Positions 12,276-25,058 are shown, counted from the first letter of the stretch. The stretch: DNA of 64,000 nt from Serratia symbiotica str. 'Cinara cedri' (GCA_000238975.1 CP002295.1:1178001-1242000), one strand, 5' to 3'. Program-made: numbers and translations. Notes: a model not told the origin generated them from the sequence alone.

Positions 12276-15022
12276 CATCATTACATAAAATTGATATATT
12301 GCTACTTTTCTTCTTAAAACTGATATATCTAAAAAATACTTATCAATAAAATATTTATTCACTACAATGAAAATATTTAACTTTTCTTTTACTCAACACA
12401 TAGTTTTTTCTTACATTATATTTGAAGTAAAATAAAACAACTTACAATATAGTCAGTTAAATAAGTGAGTACTATATTTTAGTAATGCCTAAAAGGTCTA
12501 AAGTGTACAAAAGATAAATATGAGCATATAATTCATAGTATATAATACAGACGATTATAAATATTATTATTTATAAATTATTTTACTATAACATATTCAC
12601 CATAATATGAGTAACTAAAAATATTTTATTTTCATAAGTACTCAAAAAGTAGTTATACTATGGTATGGTAAAATCATATAAATCTATTACATTACATACT
12701 TAAATAATAATTGATATAGATATTATCTAGCAGCAATAAACTACTATATTAGTAGTATTATACCAACAAATAACATAGTGCTTTCTATATCATCAGTATC
12801 AGTAACAATATATATTGCAATTTGAAAAAAGAAAGTACCAAATAAAATATTACTACTTTCATAAAAATAATTTACATTTTATATAATTTAGTGAAACACT
12901 AAGTTACTTTAAAAAATAACAAATATATGCTCCTTAAGAAAATAAGAATAACACTGACTTAATTATTGACTTCATTACCTAGGTATGAATAATTAACAAG
13001 ATATATACTATTTTAATGAAATATAATAAAATTGCTAAAAATAGTAGTTAACTTTATACTAATTTATCACAATATGCACTCGTATCACGACAGATTATTT
13101 GAAATCTAATTCAAATGAAAAATATAAAAATATGTATTTATTAAAATAAAAAATACATAATTACTAGATTAAACTCTTAAAATAATATAGTATAAATAAC
13201 ACTGATTAAAAAATACAAATATATTTTATTTTATAAAAATTATATTATGCAATATACTAGTTACTAGTAACTATCAAACACAATATAAAATATTTATCCT
13301 CGATAACAGTCACAATACACATATATTACTAACAACATAGTAAGCTCTTAATATTAAATTATATTACTATGGTATTGTGGTTCATTATAATATTCTATAA
13401 AACCTCTTACAGCTAATGCATTTAAAATAATGTAGTATATAAGTAGCGTTTCTATAATACATAAAGCATACTATCAAACAGCCACTATATACGTTAAAGC
13501 CTAATAAAGATAATTACTCTATTAAAAATTAAGTAAAAATTAACGCGCTAGATAATACAAAATTTTAATATCAAGGTACTTACAAAAGTAAGCTTTTTAT
13601 TTTTGTAAAGATAGTAATGATACTATTACTCTTACTATTCATGCTCGGCTAGCGATGCTTGATGAAATTAATAGCTCGTATTTAGGCAAATAGATTTATT
13701 ATGCACTATAAATTAGATATGAAATTAAAATTTCACCTTTAATAACAAAGTTATACTATAACTTTGTAAAAATAATATAATATACTAAAATATTTCGATA
13801 CAACATAAACACGTTAATGCTACTATTAATCACTTTAATTCATGCAAATAAAAATTACAATAACTAAATAGTGTAGACTAATATTAAAAAATAGCTAACA
13901 ATAAAATAAAAACTCATCACCTAAGATCACAGTCCCTATAAAAAGTTAAAAAATACATATTATAACTAAAGGTAAAACTTTTATTACAAGACAGTAATAA
14001 TTAAAGAATAAAATATAAGCACTACTGTTAATGGTAGCTAATGAAGACATTAAATAACATAACTAATATATTAGTTATAGAGAGGGAAATTTTTTAAAAA
14101 CTAGATCAGCAAACAATCTATTAATACGTCTCTATAATCACGTAGATATATTCTACTTAACAATATAACAAAATGTCTCTATTAAATATATATTTAATAT
14201 TATATTAATCATCAAATATTTGCATAAAAATTGTCTAATATATCTATATTTCATCTATATTTTAACCTTATTATAAGATTAAAATTTAATTAATAACTAA
14301 CTAAATAATATTCAATATAAGTTAAGTACTAAATATAAAAATAGTATAATTGGAAGAATATTGATACTAATTATAGAAACAAATTTATTTATAATTTATT
14401 AATGCCTTAATGTTTATAACTACTAATGACGATACCTAATATAAATACAACTAAAGATATAAATAAATATATTTATATACTTAGTATTATAATAACTTAA
14501 GATTAACTAAGTTAGTAAATTTACTATAAAAATATTTCTTGACATAGATACAATAGCCTAATCAATAAATTACGTTATCTCTGGTAATTTAAGTGCCATA
14601 TAAAAAATAATTATCTGTACGCAATGTGATTATACGTAGAAACTGTTTATTAGATAGAAACGATAATTTTACTGAGAGAATTTAAATCAATTTTCAAAAA
14701 TACCTTTAACTAAAATTTGATAATAAAATAAAAAGTTATGTTAGATAAACGGAAAGTTTAGGTTATCATACTTACTTAATAAGGCTAAAAACTTACCCAA
14801 ATTTAAATAAGAAAATATTATTGCCTATCAAAAGATATTCTTATTAGCTAATAAGATATTTTTATCTATAGTCGATATACTTAATAATTAATAAATACTA
14901 AATACTAAATACAATAAATATATCATTAATATTCTAAGCAATATTAAATTAATTACTATAATGTTCGTACATTAATAACAACCTAACTCACAGTTTTTTA
15001 GCAAAAATAAAAACTAATATTG

Positions 15023-15059
15023 TATAATAATATTCTTCTATTAGAAGAATATTATTATA
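15023..15059. repeat. Perfect 17-bp inverted repeat with 3-base loop
   Basis: The left arm 15023-15039 (ends ATTCTTCT) is the exact reverse complement of 15043-15059 (starts AGAAGAAT), with loop ATT. It is the strongest hairpin noticed in the window. It is not followed by a T-run on either side that would make it a classical terminator, and no intact gene lies within 2.6 kb. Confidence 0.9.
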
Positions 15060-17448
15060 GTTTATCATAAATAGTTACACCTATTATAAATATAATTCTA
15101 ATAGTATAGTGATTGTAATTATTACTATTTCCTGTATAGTAATATATAAAGCATTAGGTAATTCAACTACTAATCATGCTTTGCATACGTCTAAATTAAT
15201 AATTTTAATATCACTTTATATAGATATTATGATATCAGCAAGATAGAATCCTTTTCGTTAATAAAATAAATATCAGAATATTATTACTCAAATAATAATT
15301 AAGCTACTACATGTATATTTAAATTGTTGCCTAACTTTCTATCTATTAGTGTCTTAATATTTCCAATATAATATTTCTTATAATTATCATCTACATAATA
15401 TAACAAATTAATGTCATTGACCTTATCTAGCCAGTACCATTACTGAGGGTTAATATTAAAGAACAATAAATGAAAATTAAAATACATAGATAAACTATAG
15501 CTCTTTCTATCTAAAGATGACTAGTTAGTATTAATATTATCTGTACTAGATTATATCTAATAAAGATAAAAAACACCTTGGTCAACACACCTAATTAACT
15601 ATAAATATATATAATGATAACTATAAAATAAATAATTTTCCAAAGATATATATTCACTAATCTTTATGAATTTCTTACCAAGAATAAATAGTATAGCTAT
15701 TATAGGTATAAATAAATTAATAAAAAATCCACTAAGCAATAAAATTGCTATAAAGTTTTAAATAAATAACAATATTTTATGATACACTTACAATAAAATA
15801 TTTAGCATAAAAAAATATTAAATAGAATATAGATATACTATCTAAGCTCTAAGTTATAATGACTCCTGCTACTTAAATGACTAAGTCATCTATTATATAA
15901 TCAAAAGTAGCAATACATTGTAATTACCGCATAAATAATAGCAGTAAAATAAATAGACTATATGCCAGAACAGATCATAAAAAACAATAATAACTCTTCT
16001 TAGTAAGAGAATATAAATATTTGGAATTTTACACTAATAAAAATAATTTTCCTTCCAATAAAAGATTATTCATTGATAACATTTTAATACTTACGCTTTA
16101 AATACTAGGCAATAATTTATCAAACAATTATCATATTAATAATATATAAAATATAGTATATAAAAAATTAAAAAAACTAAATATATAGATATTAACGCCT
16201 AAACAAAATATAAACATTAACGCATACATTATATTTAATGATATTGTTTTGAACAAAAATAGATAATATGAAAAAGTAATAATACTTTATTATAGCCAAC
16301 TTCATCAATTACCGCATACACCTTATTAAATTTAGGTTAATAATATTATACATCAGTTCTATATGCCTTAATATCAAGAAATTATATTGTACAAAAAATA
16401 AAGTAATTATTAATTTAGTTTTACTTAGATATAATATCTACCTTTGCATATTATAATTATAAGAAATAGTAAAAATCTAGATAATGACATACATAAAAAT
16501 TAACAGAAGCGAATCTTATTAAGGAAACTACAGTAAATACACCAAGATCACTTAAGATAGTGAACTACAGATCCATGCTCATGCATTAGGCAAGCAAAAA
16601 TAATAGACGCTTTTACTTAGTTGAAAAACATTCTAATGATAAGATCATATATGCTATCGTCAATTATTTGCACAGAAATCAATATGAGTATACGAGATTA
16701 TGCACACGACAAAGATAAAATACAGTTTACTATAATGAACGGTTAATTAAAAACATAAGCGGTTAAAATACAAAATCCAACTTGATCTCTACTGATACGG
16801 AAACATATAATTAACTTAAACTACCTAACGTCAATATACTCCAGAGTCATAGATGTTATCATTAGAATAAGATTATAATAATCTAGATAAAACCTAATGA
16901 TATTAAATAGGATACTTACTATCTTAAGTAAAATGAACACATTTATTATAAAATAAGTGATTAAGCGCACATGTACAAAATGTATGAATATGTAAATGTA
17001 GCAAGTCCAATAATAACGCTAGCATTTCAATTAACTATAATACACCAAAATTAAAGATAGTCTTGAGTAAAAGACGTAAAAGATAAAAAACGATAGCCAC
17101 TTCAGGCAACTGGTTATGCTGATAAGCTAATTATTATAATCTATGATATAATAGATAAGAAATATTCAGTTTCTTATAAATACCAATCAGTTACTAAGGC
17201 TAATACTGAATAATTGCATACCTAATAAATATCGTACTATGATAAAATACTTAACCAATATCAAGTTAAATCAGAAATCAAGATACTATTAAAAAGCACT
17301 AAAACTATGAGGATCTCTAATCATCAAATTATCGAACGTGCAAACATTAGACAGGCTAGACATTAACACTAATGCCATAATATCATCATAACATAATATA
17401 GCTATACTTAATCTTAATCTATATGTATAAATGTATATGTATAGAGTA

Positions 17449-17480
17449 AACTTGTATCATACATAACTTGTATCATACAT
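17449..17480. repeat. 16-bp exact tandem duplication
   Basis: The unit AACTTGTATCATACAT occurs twice back to back in decayed DNA about 250 bp upstream of ybjG. Confidence 0.95.
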
Positions 17481-17712
17481 AAAATAAAATTTTATAATAA
17501 AACGCGCAATGTTATTATTAAAATATAACGCATCCCATAGAGATCATTTGCCGCTGAATCAGCATATGTGCAGAATATTATTAAAAATAAACTTAATAAT
17601 CTATTGAATTCCTCAACTTAATAGTCGGAGTGTCATTAAATTCACTTGCTTTTCAGAATAAAAAATAATGTATATAGCGAATCGTATATAACCAAATTAA
17701 TTAACAATTAAT

Positions 17713-17719
17713 AGGATGG
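17713..17719 (+). promoter_or_regulatory. Possible ribosome binding site overlapping the annotated ybjG ATG
   Basis: AGGATGG resembles a Shine-Dalgarno sequence and is spaced 8 bases from the in-frame TTG at 17728. If used, the ATG at 17716 is part of the ribosome binding site and is not the initiation codon. Confidence 0.4.
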
Positions 17720-18333
17720 TTAAAATTTTGGAGCAATTAAATTACCTTCTCTTCTCTTGGATTAATGCTAACCTAGCGCCTTCTAAGTGGCTTATTACTA
17801 TTGCCACATTTTTAGCGCGCGATACTATCTTTATAGTACCGTTGTTACTTATTAGTTTATGGGCATTTGGACCACAAAGCAAACTACTATTACAACGTGA
17901 AGTAGTAACTAAGACAATTATTGCACTATTATTTACCATGATTACTTCCGCTGCGATTGGTAAACTTTTACCACATCAAAGACCATTTGCAGCCGGAATC
18001 GGCTATTGCTTCTTAGCGCATAAGCCAGATACATCTTTTCCTAGTAATCATGGTGCCGCTATTTTTACTATCGCGCTGGCGTTTTTATTTTGGTATCGCA
18101 TATGGCTGAGCGGGATACTAATCAGTATCGCAATAGGTATTGCCTGGTCAAGAGTCTATCTTGGTATACACTGGCCATTAGATATGCTCGCTAGCTTTTT
18201 TCTAGGTCTAAACGGCTGTTTAATTACTCAATGCGTATGGACTCTATTTGGCGATATTATTACTACACGACTCATAAACCTGTATCATTTTTTGTTTATC
18301 TCTGCTATCCGTAAAGGCTGGTTAAAAGCATAA
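17716..18333 (+). CDS. ybjG: Undecaprenyl-diphosphate phosphatase, PAP2/BcrC type (YbjG)
   Basis: This membrane phosphatase removes a phosphate from undecaprenyl diphosphate at the outer face of the inner membrane, recycling the carrier for peptidoglycan. The 205 residues match E. coli YbjG (198) throughout. PAP2 signatures are present: RPF at residues 89-91, FPSNHG at 108-113 (PSxH motif; catalytic His112), and SRVYLGIHWPLD at 145-156 with His152 and Asp156. About six membrane segments are seen, and the C-terminal IRKGW matches E. coli. The start is uncertain. ATG 17716 has no Shine-Dalgarno sequence upstream. TTG 17728 lies about 8 bases after AGGATGG and gives an N-terminus aligned with the E. 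coli protein. Order relative to ybjN agrees with inverted E. coli order. Confidence 0.95.
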   Translation: MVKILEQLNYLLFSWINANLAPSKWLITIATFLARDTIFIVPLLLISLWAFGPQSKLLLQREVVTKTIIALLFTMITSAAIGKLLPHQRPFAAGIGYCFLAHKPDTSFPSNHGAAIFTIALAFLFWYRIWLSGILISIAIGIAWSRVYLGIHWPLDMLASFFLGLNGCLITQCVWTLFGDIITTRLINLYHFLFISAIRKGWLKA

Positions 18334-19025
18334 TATCTCCATATAATTAAAAGATTAATATCCGCTATCCATAACGCCAACTTATAATTAATTTAATGAA
18401 TAATAGCTAAGACTTTCGCTAATATTTCTACTAATTTATAACTTTATACCTATCTTATACCTATTGTTGCATAGATCATTGTTAACTCCAGTAATTAAAA
18501 TAATATAACTATCTTGCTATGTTTCAGTTTCTAAACTTTATTATGCGCGTCACATATACTTAATTAATTTATTATCCAAGATAATAAATTACATACTATA
18601 ATGATAGTATGCTTATCCACAAAACACCTAAAACACATATACTAAAGAAATTATTAACTTAAATTTAACCTAACTTTAATCACTAAAACCAACTAATTAG
18701 GGTTTTGATATAAATTATAAATTATTCTTAAAATATATTACTTTACTAATTTAACAAGCGGCGCTTAACCTAATTACTAACTTACTAAGTTACATAAAAT
18801 CTGCTGTTGCCTTAAAATACTTACAATACAACGTATTGTACAAACCAATAGCGTGTGAATCACAATTAATAAAATATAAGTGACTACTCACCTCATAGAT
18901 TTGAATATGTAACATAATAGTTTCTTCTATTGTAAATGACCATCTTGCCATTGAATGCTATCTCATCTTGTATGTTCAATCAGGCACTTTAATTTTAAAT
19001 AAACGTGTTCAATTTGGAGATATTT
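18334..19025. other. ybjG-sdaC intergenic region
   Basis: About 690 bp of AT-rich DNA without a readable gene fragment. It should hold the sdaC promoter, but many near-consensus AT-rich hexamers make a specific call impossible. Confidence 0.6.
19016..19020 (+). promoter_or_regulatory. Ribosome binding site fixing the sdaC start
   Basis: GGAGA sits 5 bases before ATG 19026. An in-frame GTG at 19005 would add seven residues but has no such site, and the E. coli protein begins at the position of ATG 19026. Confidence 0.85.
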
Positions 19026-20324
19026 ATGAACACTACACAAACTAACTCTCTTACCTCTACAAATTCTAACTCTGCTAACACATGGCATAAAACTGACACT
19101 ATATGGGTGTTAAGCCTATATGGTACAGCAATTGGCGCTGGAGTATTATTCTTACCAATTAATGCGGGTATAGGTGGCTTAATACCACTGATTATCATAA
19201 CTATAATTGCATTTCCAATGACCTTCTTTGCTCACCGTGGACTATGTCGTTTCATTTTATCCGGTAAGAATCCGAATGATGATATTACTAAAGTTGTAGA
19301 AGAGCATTTTGGTGTAAATGCAGGTAGATTAATTACCTTATTATACTTCTTTGCAATCTACCCGATTCTCTTAGTTTACGGTGTAGCAATTACAAATACT
19401 GTTGATAGTTTTATTATTCATCAACTAGGAATGCCTGTACTGCCTAGAGCACTACTCTCGCTAATATTAATCACCGCTTTAATGACTATTGTGCGCCTAG
19501 GTGAACATACTATTATAAAAACCATGAGTATCCTAGTATTCCCATTTATTGCAGTGCTCATGCTGCTAGCTCTATATCTTATTCCTCAATGGAATAGTTC
19601 TATTTGTCATAACTTTTTATTATCTGAACTGAACACTAAGATTAATCATGACCTTTGCATCACCTTATGGCTAGTAATTCCAGTCATGGTATTCTCTTTT
19701 AACCACTCACCAATTCTGTCTACCTTTGCAATCTCCAAGCGTGGAGAATATGGTAAATATGCAGAAAAAAAATGCTCAAAAATCTTAGCATATGCACATA
19801 TTATGATGGTACTTACTGTGATGTTCTTTGTGTTTAGCTGCGTGCTCAGCTTATCAGCGGATAACCTAGCTGATGCTAAAGCACAGAACCTTTCTATTCT
19901 GTCATATTTAGCTAATCATTTTAATAACCCCATAATAGAATATATTGCACCGATTATAGCCTTTGTTGCGATCACAAAATCTTTTCTTGGTCATTACTTA
20001 GGGGCCCGTGAAAGCTTCAACGGATTAATACGAAAATCGATAAAAAACCATAATAAAATCATCAGCACTAATACGATGAATAACATTACTAGTATTTTTA
20101 TGTTAGTAACTACTTGGATAGTCGCTACACTAAATCCCAGCATTTTGGGCATGATTGAGACTCTAGGAGGACCAATAATTGCTATGCTACTTTTCCTAAT
20201 GCCTATGTACGCTATCCGTAAGGTACCAGCTATGAGTAAGTATAGCGGTCATATTAGCAATATATTTGTGGTTATAATGGGAGTAATATCTATCTCTGCT
20301 ATATTATTTAATCTGATAGGATAA
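19026..20324 (+). CDS. sdaC: Serine/proton symporter SdaC
   Basis: This inner-membrane proton-coupled L-serine importer belongs to the HAAAP amino acid permease family. The 432-residue product aligns end to end with E. coli SdaC (429). It opens MNTTQTNS (E. coli METTQTST). Nearly identical blocks include TAIGAGVLFLPINAG (~residues 36-50), FFAHRGL, FGVNAGRLITLLYFFAIYP, VFSFNHSPI, IAITKSFLGHYLGARE and LNPSILGMIETLGGP, and the protein has about eleven membrane segments. In E. coli it is co-transcribed with sdaB (serine deaminase). Here the position of sdaB holds only a probable fossil, so imported serine is probably used for protein, one-carbon and phospholipid synthesis. Expression should need its own promoter upstream. 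No frame damage was seen. Confidence 0.97.
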   Translation: MNTTQTNSLTSTNSNSANTWHKTDTIWVLSLYGTAIGAGVLFLPINAGIGGLIPLIIITIIAFPMTFFAHRGLCRFILSGKNPNDDITKVVEEHFGVNAGRLITLLYFFAIYPILLVYGVAITNTVDSFIIHQLGMPVLPRALLSLILITALMTIVRLGEHTIIKTMSILVFPFIAVLMLLALYLIPQWNSSICHNFLLSELNTKINHDLCITLWLVIPVMVFSFNHSPILSTFAISKRGEYGKYAEKKCSKILAYAHIMMVLTVMFFVFSCVLSLSADNLADAKAQNLSILSYLANHFNNPIIEYIAPIIAFVAITKSFLGHYLGARESFNGLIRKSIKNHNKIISTNTMNNITSIFMLVTTWIVATLNPSILGMIETLGGPIIAMLLFLMPMYAIRKVPAMSKYSGHISNIFVVIMGVISISAILFNLIG

Positions 20325-20373
20325 ATAATATCCAATATGCAATTATTGGACTCTCAATTAGAGGGTTAGAATA

Positions 20374-21740
20374 ATGATTTAATTTATAATTCTTAGTAAT
20401 ATACTAATTAAATTAATCATCTAATTAGTAATTCATATAATTGCATCATTAATGAATACTTTTAATCCTATGACTCTTGATTACTACTATTCTTTATAAC
20501 AAAACCATAAATAACTTAGTATAAGATACCCACTAAATTATATATAATAACCTTACTAACCATACATAATTAATATTAATACATTTAACCTGATGTTATT
20601 CAAAAAAGATCATACTGAGCATTGATAACAACAAAATATAAATACTCTAACGTAATTAGACAAAGATAATGTATTAATAAATATAATATTTAAGAAACAA
20701 AAATTAATTTAACTCTATCATCTAAATAGATTATAAATCAAAGACATGTATTATATATGGGTCGTAATGCTAACACTAATCAGAATTACGTTCCATAAAA
20801 AATTATGATCTATTAAGAGTCGCACTATATTTGCAATAATTCCGTATTGTATCTATTCTATTATGATAAATAAGACCCATTATAACACTATAATCATAGT
20901 ACCTATCCTATAGATTATCATGCTTTTATAACAATAAATACTTAGAGATATAAATTACTACATAGAGCAACATAGATAATATTATAGGTAGATGATAGTC
21001 TTAAGTCATACAATGATAATTATTTTCAACTATTTTATCAGCCTCCTAAGAGGCCGAGCTTATATATTAAATAATCTATACGATTTTACTGACTTTTTAG
21101 ATGCCTAATCATTGTAATGATCATTTCACATGATTATATAATTAAAAACTTATAAAAGGGATATATGTAAAAATACACATAAAAAGTTAATCAAAGTAAA
21201 TATAAATAAACACATCATAACCATATTATATAAAATAACACCGTCCTGTATAATTATTAATTTAGTACACCATACTGAGAGCATGACAATAAAATACTAG
21301 CTTATATTATTAATATAATTAATTTATACACCTAATGTAATCATAGAAGCAGAATATAACTCACCCACAAAAACACTCAATATTAATTGAATACCTTATA
21401 TATAATTTTCGTAAAATATATAATTTATCAACCACTCTATCAATCTATATAAAAGATTATTTTAATTCAATATAAACATTAAAGTATTAACATTAAACTA
21501 TTTATAATATTTTAATTTACAACACTTATGATACAAAAAATAAAGCAAATATTTTATTTATATACATATGATATTAAGTAGAAGATTTTTATTAAGCATG
21601 AGAATTGCTCATACTCATAAACATCTAGTTATAACCTTTTTACTATATCTAATATATAGTATAGTAGAGGAATTATATAATTAATCAATTCTATATTTAT
21701 TATATGCAGAGCAATAACCACTTTTAGTATATCTTTATTA
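20374..21740 (+). pseudogene. sdaB: Probable sdaB fossil (L-serine deaminase)
   Basis: A purine-rich ribosome binding site (GAGGG) precedes ATG 20374, which lies 50 bp after the sdaC stop. In E. coli sdaB follows sdaC at about the same distance. The first codons read MI then a stop, then residues resembling FDIFKIGI. Near 21267-21310 the bases align to the codons for SdaB VTAPTNGACG..LAYYDKF, one of the iron-sulfur cluster ligand regions, at nearly the expected distance from the start. The rest is unreadable and the 3' limit is taken from the E. coli length. Dense stops rule out a functional enzyme. Confidence 0.5.
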
Positions 21741-23651
21741 CCTAACTATCAGTATTTAACTTTAAATCTTCTTTAAATACTAAAAAGACATAATTTTTCA
21801 GCTGCTACTATGTCAATTCATAATCCTACACAAGACTTATTCAGATAATGAATTCTTTTGAGCTACTGAATATAATATTATGTATAAATCTATCTTGAAA
21901 CTGCGAAGTACAATAAAGCGTGTTACAAATCAAGCTACTTATTTCAGATCCTCCATAAATATAATCAAAAATATTAAAATAATATAGCTGTATTTTTACT
22001 ATAATTAATAAAATTTATGAATAAATGTAATAAATAATAACAAATAAATACATATCAGTAATCAAATTACTTATACTTAACCTAATATTAGCGTTATAAG
22101 CTAAAAAGAATAAGCAAGAATTCTCAAAAAATTAAGTGTTTTACTGGATTGCCTAGATTACGCGCATGCAACATAATTGATAATAAGTAAGACTTATAAT
22201 AACTAGCACAAACATGCTATATCATTAACTCAATATCCTATTATTAAGTATCTAATAATAATTTATAGTATAGTGTATCACTGATAATACTATTGCTGAT
22301 AGGCATCAGTATAATTTTAATGATTATACCTATTCTAAGATATTGATTACATCCATAGATTAGCGTTTAATACTCAAGATATAAGCTAAACAAATTTTAA
22401 TAAGAGTTATTTTTCGTTACTTAAAATACTAAATATACTAATAACTATTTTAAATTAAGTAATGTTTTTCTAAACATAGCATTAATTTCTTTATTATTCT
22501 ACACACTACTCTAGTATAATTATTCAGATCCTGTAAACTCAACTTAATATACCTCCTGATTAAAAATCATATCGCACCATGATTCTTGCTTATAAATAAG
22601 TATAGCTATAGGAATAGCTATTAATAATAATCTAGTTACGTTAACAATATCACTGCACTTTAATTAAAACCCTGAATAAATAAAATTAAAAATATTTCAT
22701 ACTGATTATAACTAACAAATTATTTTGCTATAACTAAATCTAAAATAGGATTAAGTGTACTAATAAAAAATTAATTCATAATATAATATTTTTATTATCT
22801 ATAAGATATTATATCATCATCAAAATAAAATAAATCAAATTAGCCTGCAAATTGCATATAACTTATGAGCAGCTATTGTAAAATTCAATGCCTCATTAAT
22901 ATTTTTATCAAAAATCACTAATAAAATCTACTATAGCTAATATAAACTTAAAACTATCATATACTAAACATGATAAAACTCTAATTGATAAATTATAAAA
23001 ATATTCTCATCGGATTAGATAACATCAGATAACATAACCTAATTGACTATATACCAGCAGATATAATCTATAAGCTATTCATTATCCATGATTAAAAACC
23101 AAAATTAACTAACTAGATAATATTAGTTTCCATAGAAAACTTTTTATTTATACTAATATTTAATACACTAAATCATTTACCTCTCGAAACTCTATAGAGC
23201 TAATACCCTATCTCTATTCGATTCTTGAGAAATAACTACGGCCAGTAAAATAAAAATTACTAGAGTAAGTGCACTGTATAAAAAATAAATATGATAAGAT
23301 CATGCTAAGAATATATAATTAAAGATTAATTAACCAATATATAGTAAATAGCAATATAGAGATAAAAAACTATAAACCATTAGTATAAAATACTGTACTA
23401 AAAGTAAGGTACCTTACTTCATTAATGTGAATATCATACATAGGTTTATCTTTATGATTTTAAAAACCTATTACTATATGCGTGAATGAATTTTAAGTTA
23501 ACAAGATTAGATACCTCACACCAATTAAGATAGCTAAGATAACTAAGATAGCTAAATTCATAACATATAAGCTTAGTGACTTACAATTTATAAAAACAAG
23601 TATAATAATTTAAATTAAACTTAGCATATCTTATTATTTAACATATAAATA
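21741..23651. other. Gene-free spacer before gnd
   Basis: No coding fragment was recognised. In E. coli ugd and wzz lie next to gnd on this side, but neither could be confirmed. A short 9-bp tandem repeat occurs near the right end. Confidence 0.55.
23526..23556. repeat. Degenerate 9-bp tandem repeat (TAAGATAGC)x3
   Basis: Three adjacent copies, TAAGATAGC, TAAGATAAC and TAAGATAGC, lie downstream of gnd in non-coding DNA. Confidence 0.9.
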
Positions 23652-25058
23652 TTACGATATCCATTCTGTATGAAATACTCCTTCTTGATCGATGCGTTTA
23701 TAAGTATGAGCACCAAAATAATCACGCTGTGCCTGGATTAGGTTGGCAGGTAATGTTGCTGAACGATAGCTGTCATAGTAAGCAATTGAAGCTGAGAATG
23801 TGGGGGTAGGTATACCCTGTTGCACGGCATAAGATACTACGTCACGCAGTGCTTGCTGGTATTGAATAGCGACTTGCTTAAAATACGGTGCCAATAACAA
23901 GTTATCAATATTAGCGTTAGCAGTGTAAGCATTAATGATTTTTTGTAAAAATTGAGCGCGAATAATACAACCAGCACGAAAAATATTAGCAATTTCACTA
24001 TAGCATAGATCCCATCCATTTTCCCGAGAAGCGGCTTTTAACTGTGAAAAACCCTGTGCATAAGAAATAATTTTACCAAAATATAAAGCACGGCGCACTT
24101 TCTCAATAAATTCATCCTTGTTGCCATTAAACGGAATATATTGAGGACCTTCGAGTACTTTAGAGGCAGCTATACGCTGTTCTTTTAATGCAGACAAGTA
24201 ACGTGCGAAAACAGATTCAGTAATTAATGATAAAGGCTCACCTAGTTCCATAGCGCTCTGACTAGTCCATGTACCAGTGCCTTTATTGGCAGCTTCATCT
24301 AGTATTAAATCTATCAAGTAACGACCTTTTGTATCTTTCTTAGTAAAGATCTCCTTAGTAATGCTTATTAAGTAACTATTTAACTCGCTTTGATTCCATT
24401 CAGCAAAAGTCTCTGCTAATTGATCGTTACTAAGATTTAATACTTTCTTTAAAAGTGAATAAGATTCTGCAATTAACTGCATATCTCCGTACTCAATACC
24501 ATTATGAACCATCTTAACATAATGACCAGCACCGTCAGCACCAATATACGCCACGCAAGGTTCATCACCTACTACCGCAGCAATCCTCTTTAAGATTGGT
24601 GACACAAGTTCATAGGCTTCTTTCTGGCCACCAGCCATAATAGCAGGCCCTTTTAAAGCACCCTCTTCCCCACCAGAAACACCAGCACCAATAAAGTTCA
24701 AACCATTCTTAGATAATTCCTGATTACGACGGATGGTATCTTTATAATAAGAATTACCGCCGTCGATCAAGATATCTCCTTTATCTAAGTATACACGTAA
24801 GGCAGCAATGGTTTTATCTGTCGCTTCACCGGCTTTTACCATTAGCAAAATACGACGAGGTTTTTCCAGTGATTCTACAAATGATTGTAGATCATAATGT
24901 AGCATTAGATTCTTACCTATATTATCAGTAATGACTTTTTCTGCCTTTTCAACTGAACGATTAAAAATCGAAACAGTATAACCACGACTTTCAATGTTTA
25001 ATGCTAAATTACGGCCCATAACGGCCATACCAATCACGCCTATTTGCTGTTTAAACAC
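23652..25058 (-). CDS. gnd: 6-phosphogluconate dehydrogenase, NADP+ dependent, decarboxylating
   Basis: The enzyme oxidises 6-phosphogluconate to ribulose 5-phosphate plus CO2, giving NADPH in the cytosolic pentose phosphate pathway. The product has 468 residues, exactly the E. coli length. The N-terminal Rossmann fold shows the [12 protein letters not shown] dinucleotide motif (~10-21). SGGEEGA (~128-134) is in the substrate pocket. [14 protein letters not shown] contains catalytic Lys182 and Glu189. The all-helical C-terminal domain ends FHTEWIS. The open frame extends 18 codons further upstream to 25112, but GTG 25058 is the better start: it has AGGGGG 6 bases upstream, and the protein then aligns from residue 1 (E. 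coli MSKQQIGV, here MFKQQIGV). In E. coli it borders the O-antigen locus, as it does the fossil cluster here. Confidence 0.97.
   Translation of the reverse strand: MFKQQIGVIGMAVMGRNLALNIESRGYTVSIFNRSVEKAEKVITDNIGKNLMLHYDLQSFVESLEKPRRILLMVKAGEATDKTIAALRVYLDKGDILIDGGNSYYKDTIRRNQELSKNGLNFIGAGVSGGEEGALKGPAIMAGGQKEAYELVSPILKRIAAVVGDEPCVAYIGADGAGHYVKMVHNGIEYGDMQLIAESYSLLKKVLNLSNDQLAETFAEWNQSELNSYLISITKEIFTKKDTKGRYLIDLILDEAANKGTGTWTSQSAMELGEPLSLITESVFARYLSALKEQRIAASKVLEGPQYIPFNGNKDEFIEKVRRALYFGKIISYAQGFSQLKAASRENGWDLCYSEIANIFRAGCIIRAQFLQKIINAYTANANIDNLLLAPYFKQVAIQYQQALRDVVSYAVQQGIPTPTFSASIAYYDSYRSATLPANLIQAQRDYFGAHTYKRIDQEGVFHTEWIS

Larger units (their letters stand above)
10831..17715. other. Long gene-free stretch, unreadable
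   Basis: About 6.9 kb, extremely AT-rich up to about 16.4 kb and slightly less so from 16.5 to 17.4 kb. By synteny with E. coli, remains of nfsA, grxA, ybjL and mdfA would be expected, but no convincing fragment was found. It contains an (AAAT)n tract, a long perfect hairpin and a 16-bp tandem duplication, listed separately. Confidence 0.6.

Noticed and set aside
16480-17400. Possible mdfA fossil on the minus strand upstream of ybjG
   Set aside because: Only one loose hydrophobic resemblance, at the wrong distance from the expected start; not better than chance.
18995-19198. Minus-strand open frame over the sdaC start
   Set aside because: It is the shadow of the sdaC coding sequence in another frame.
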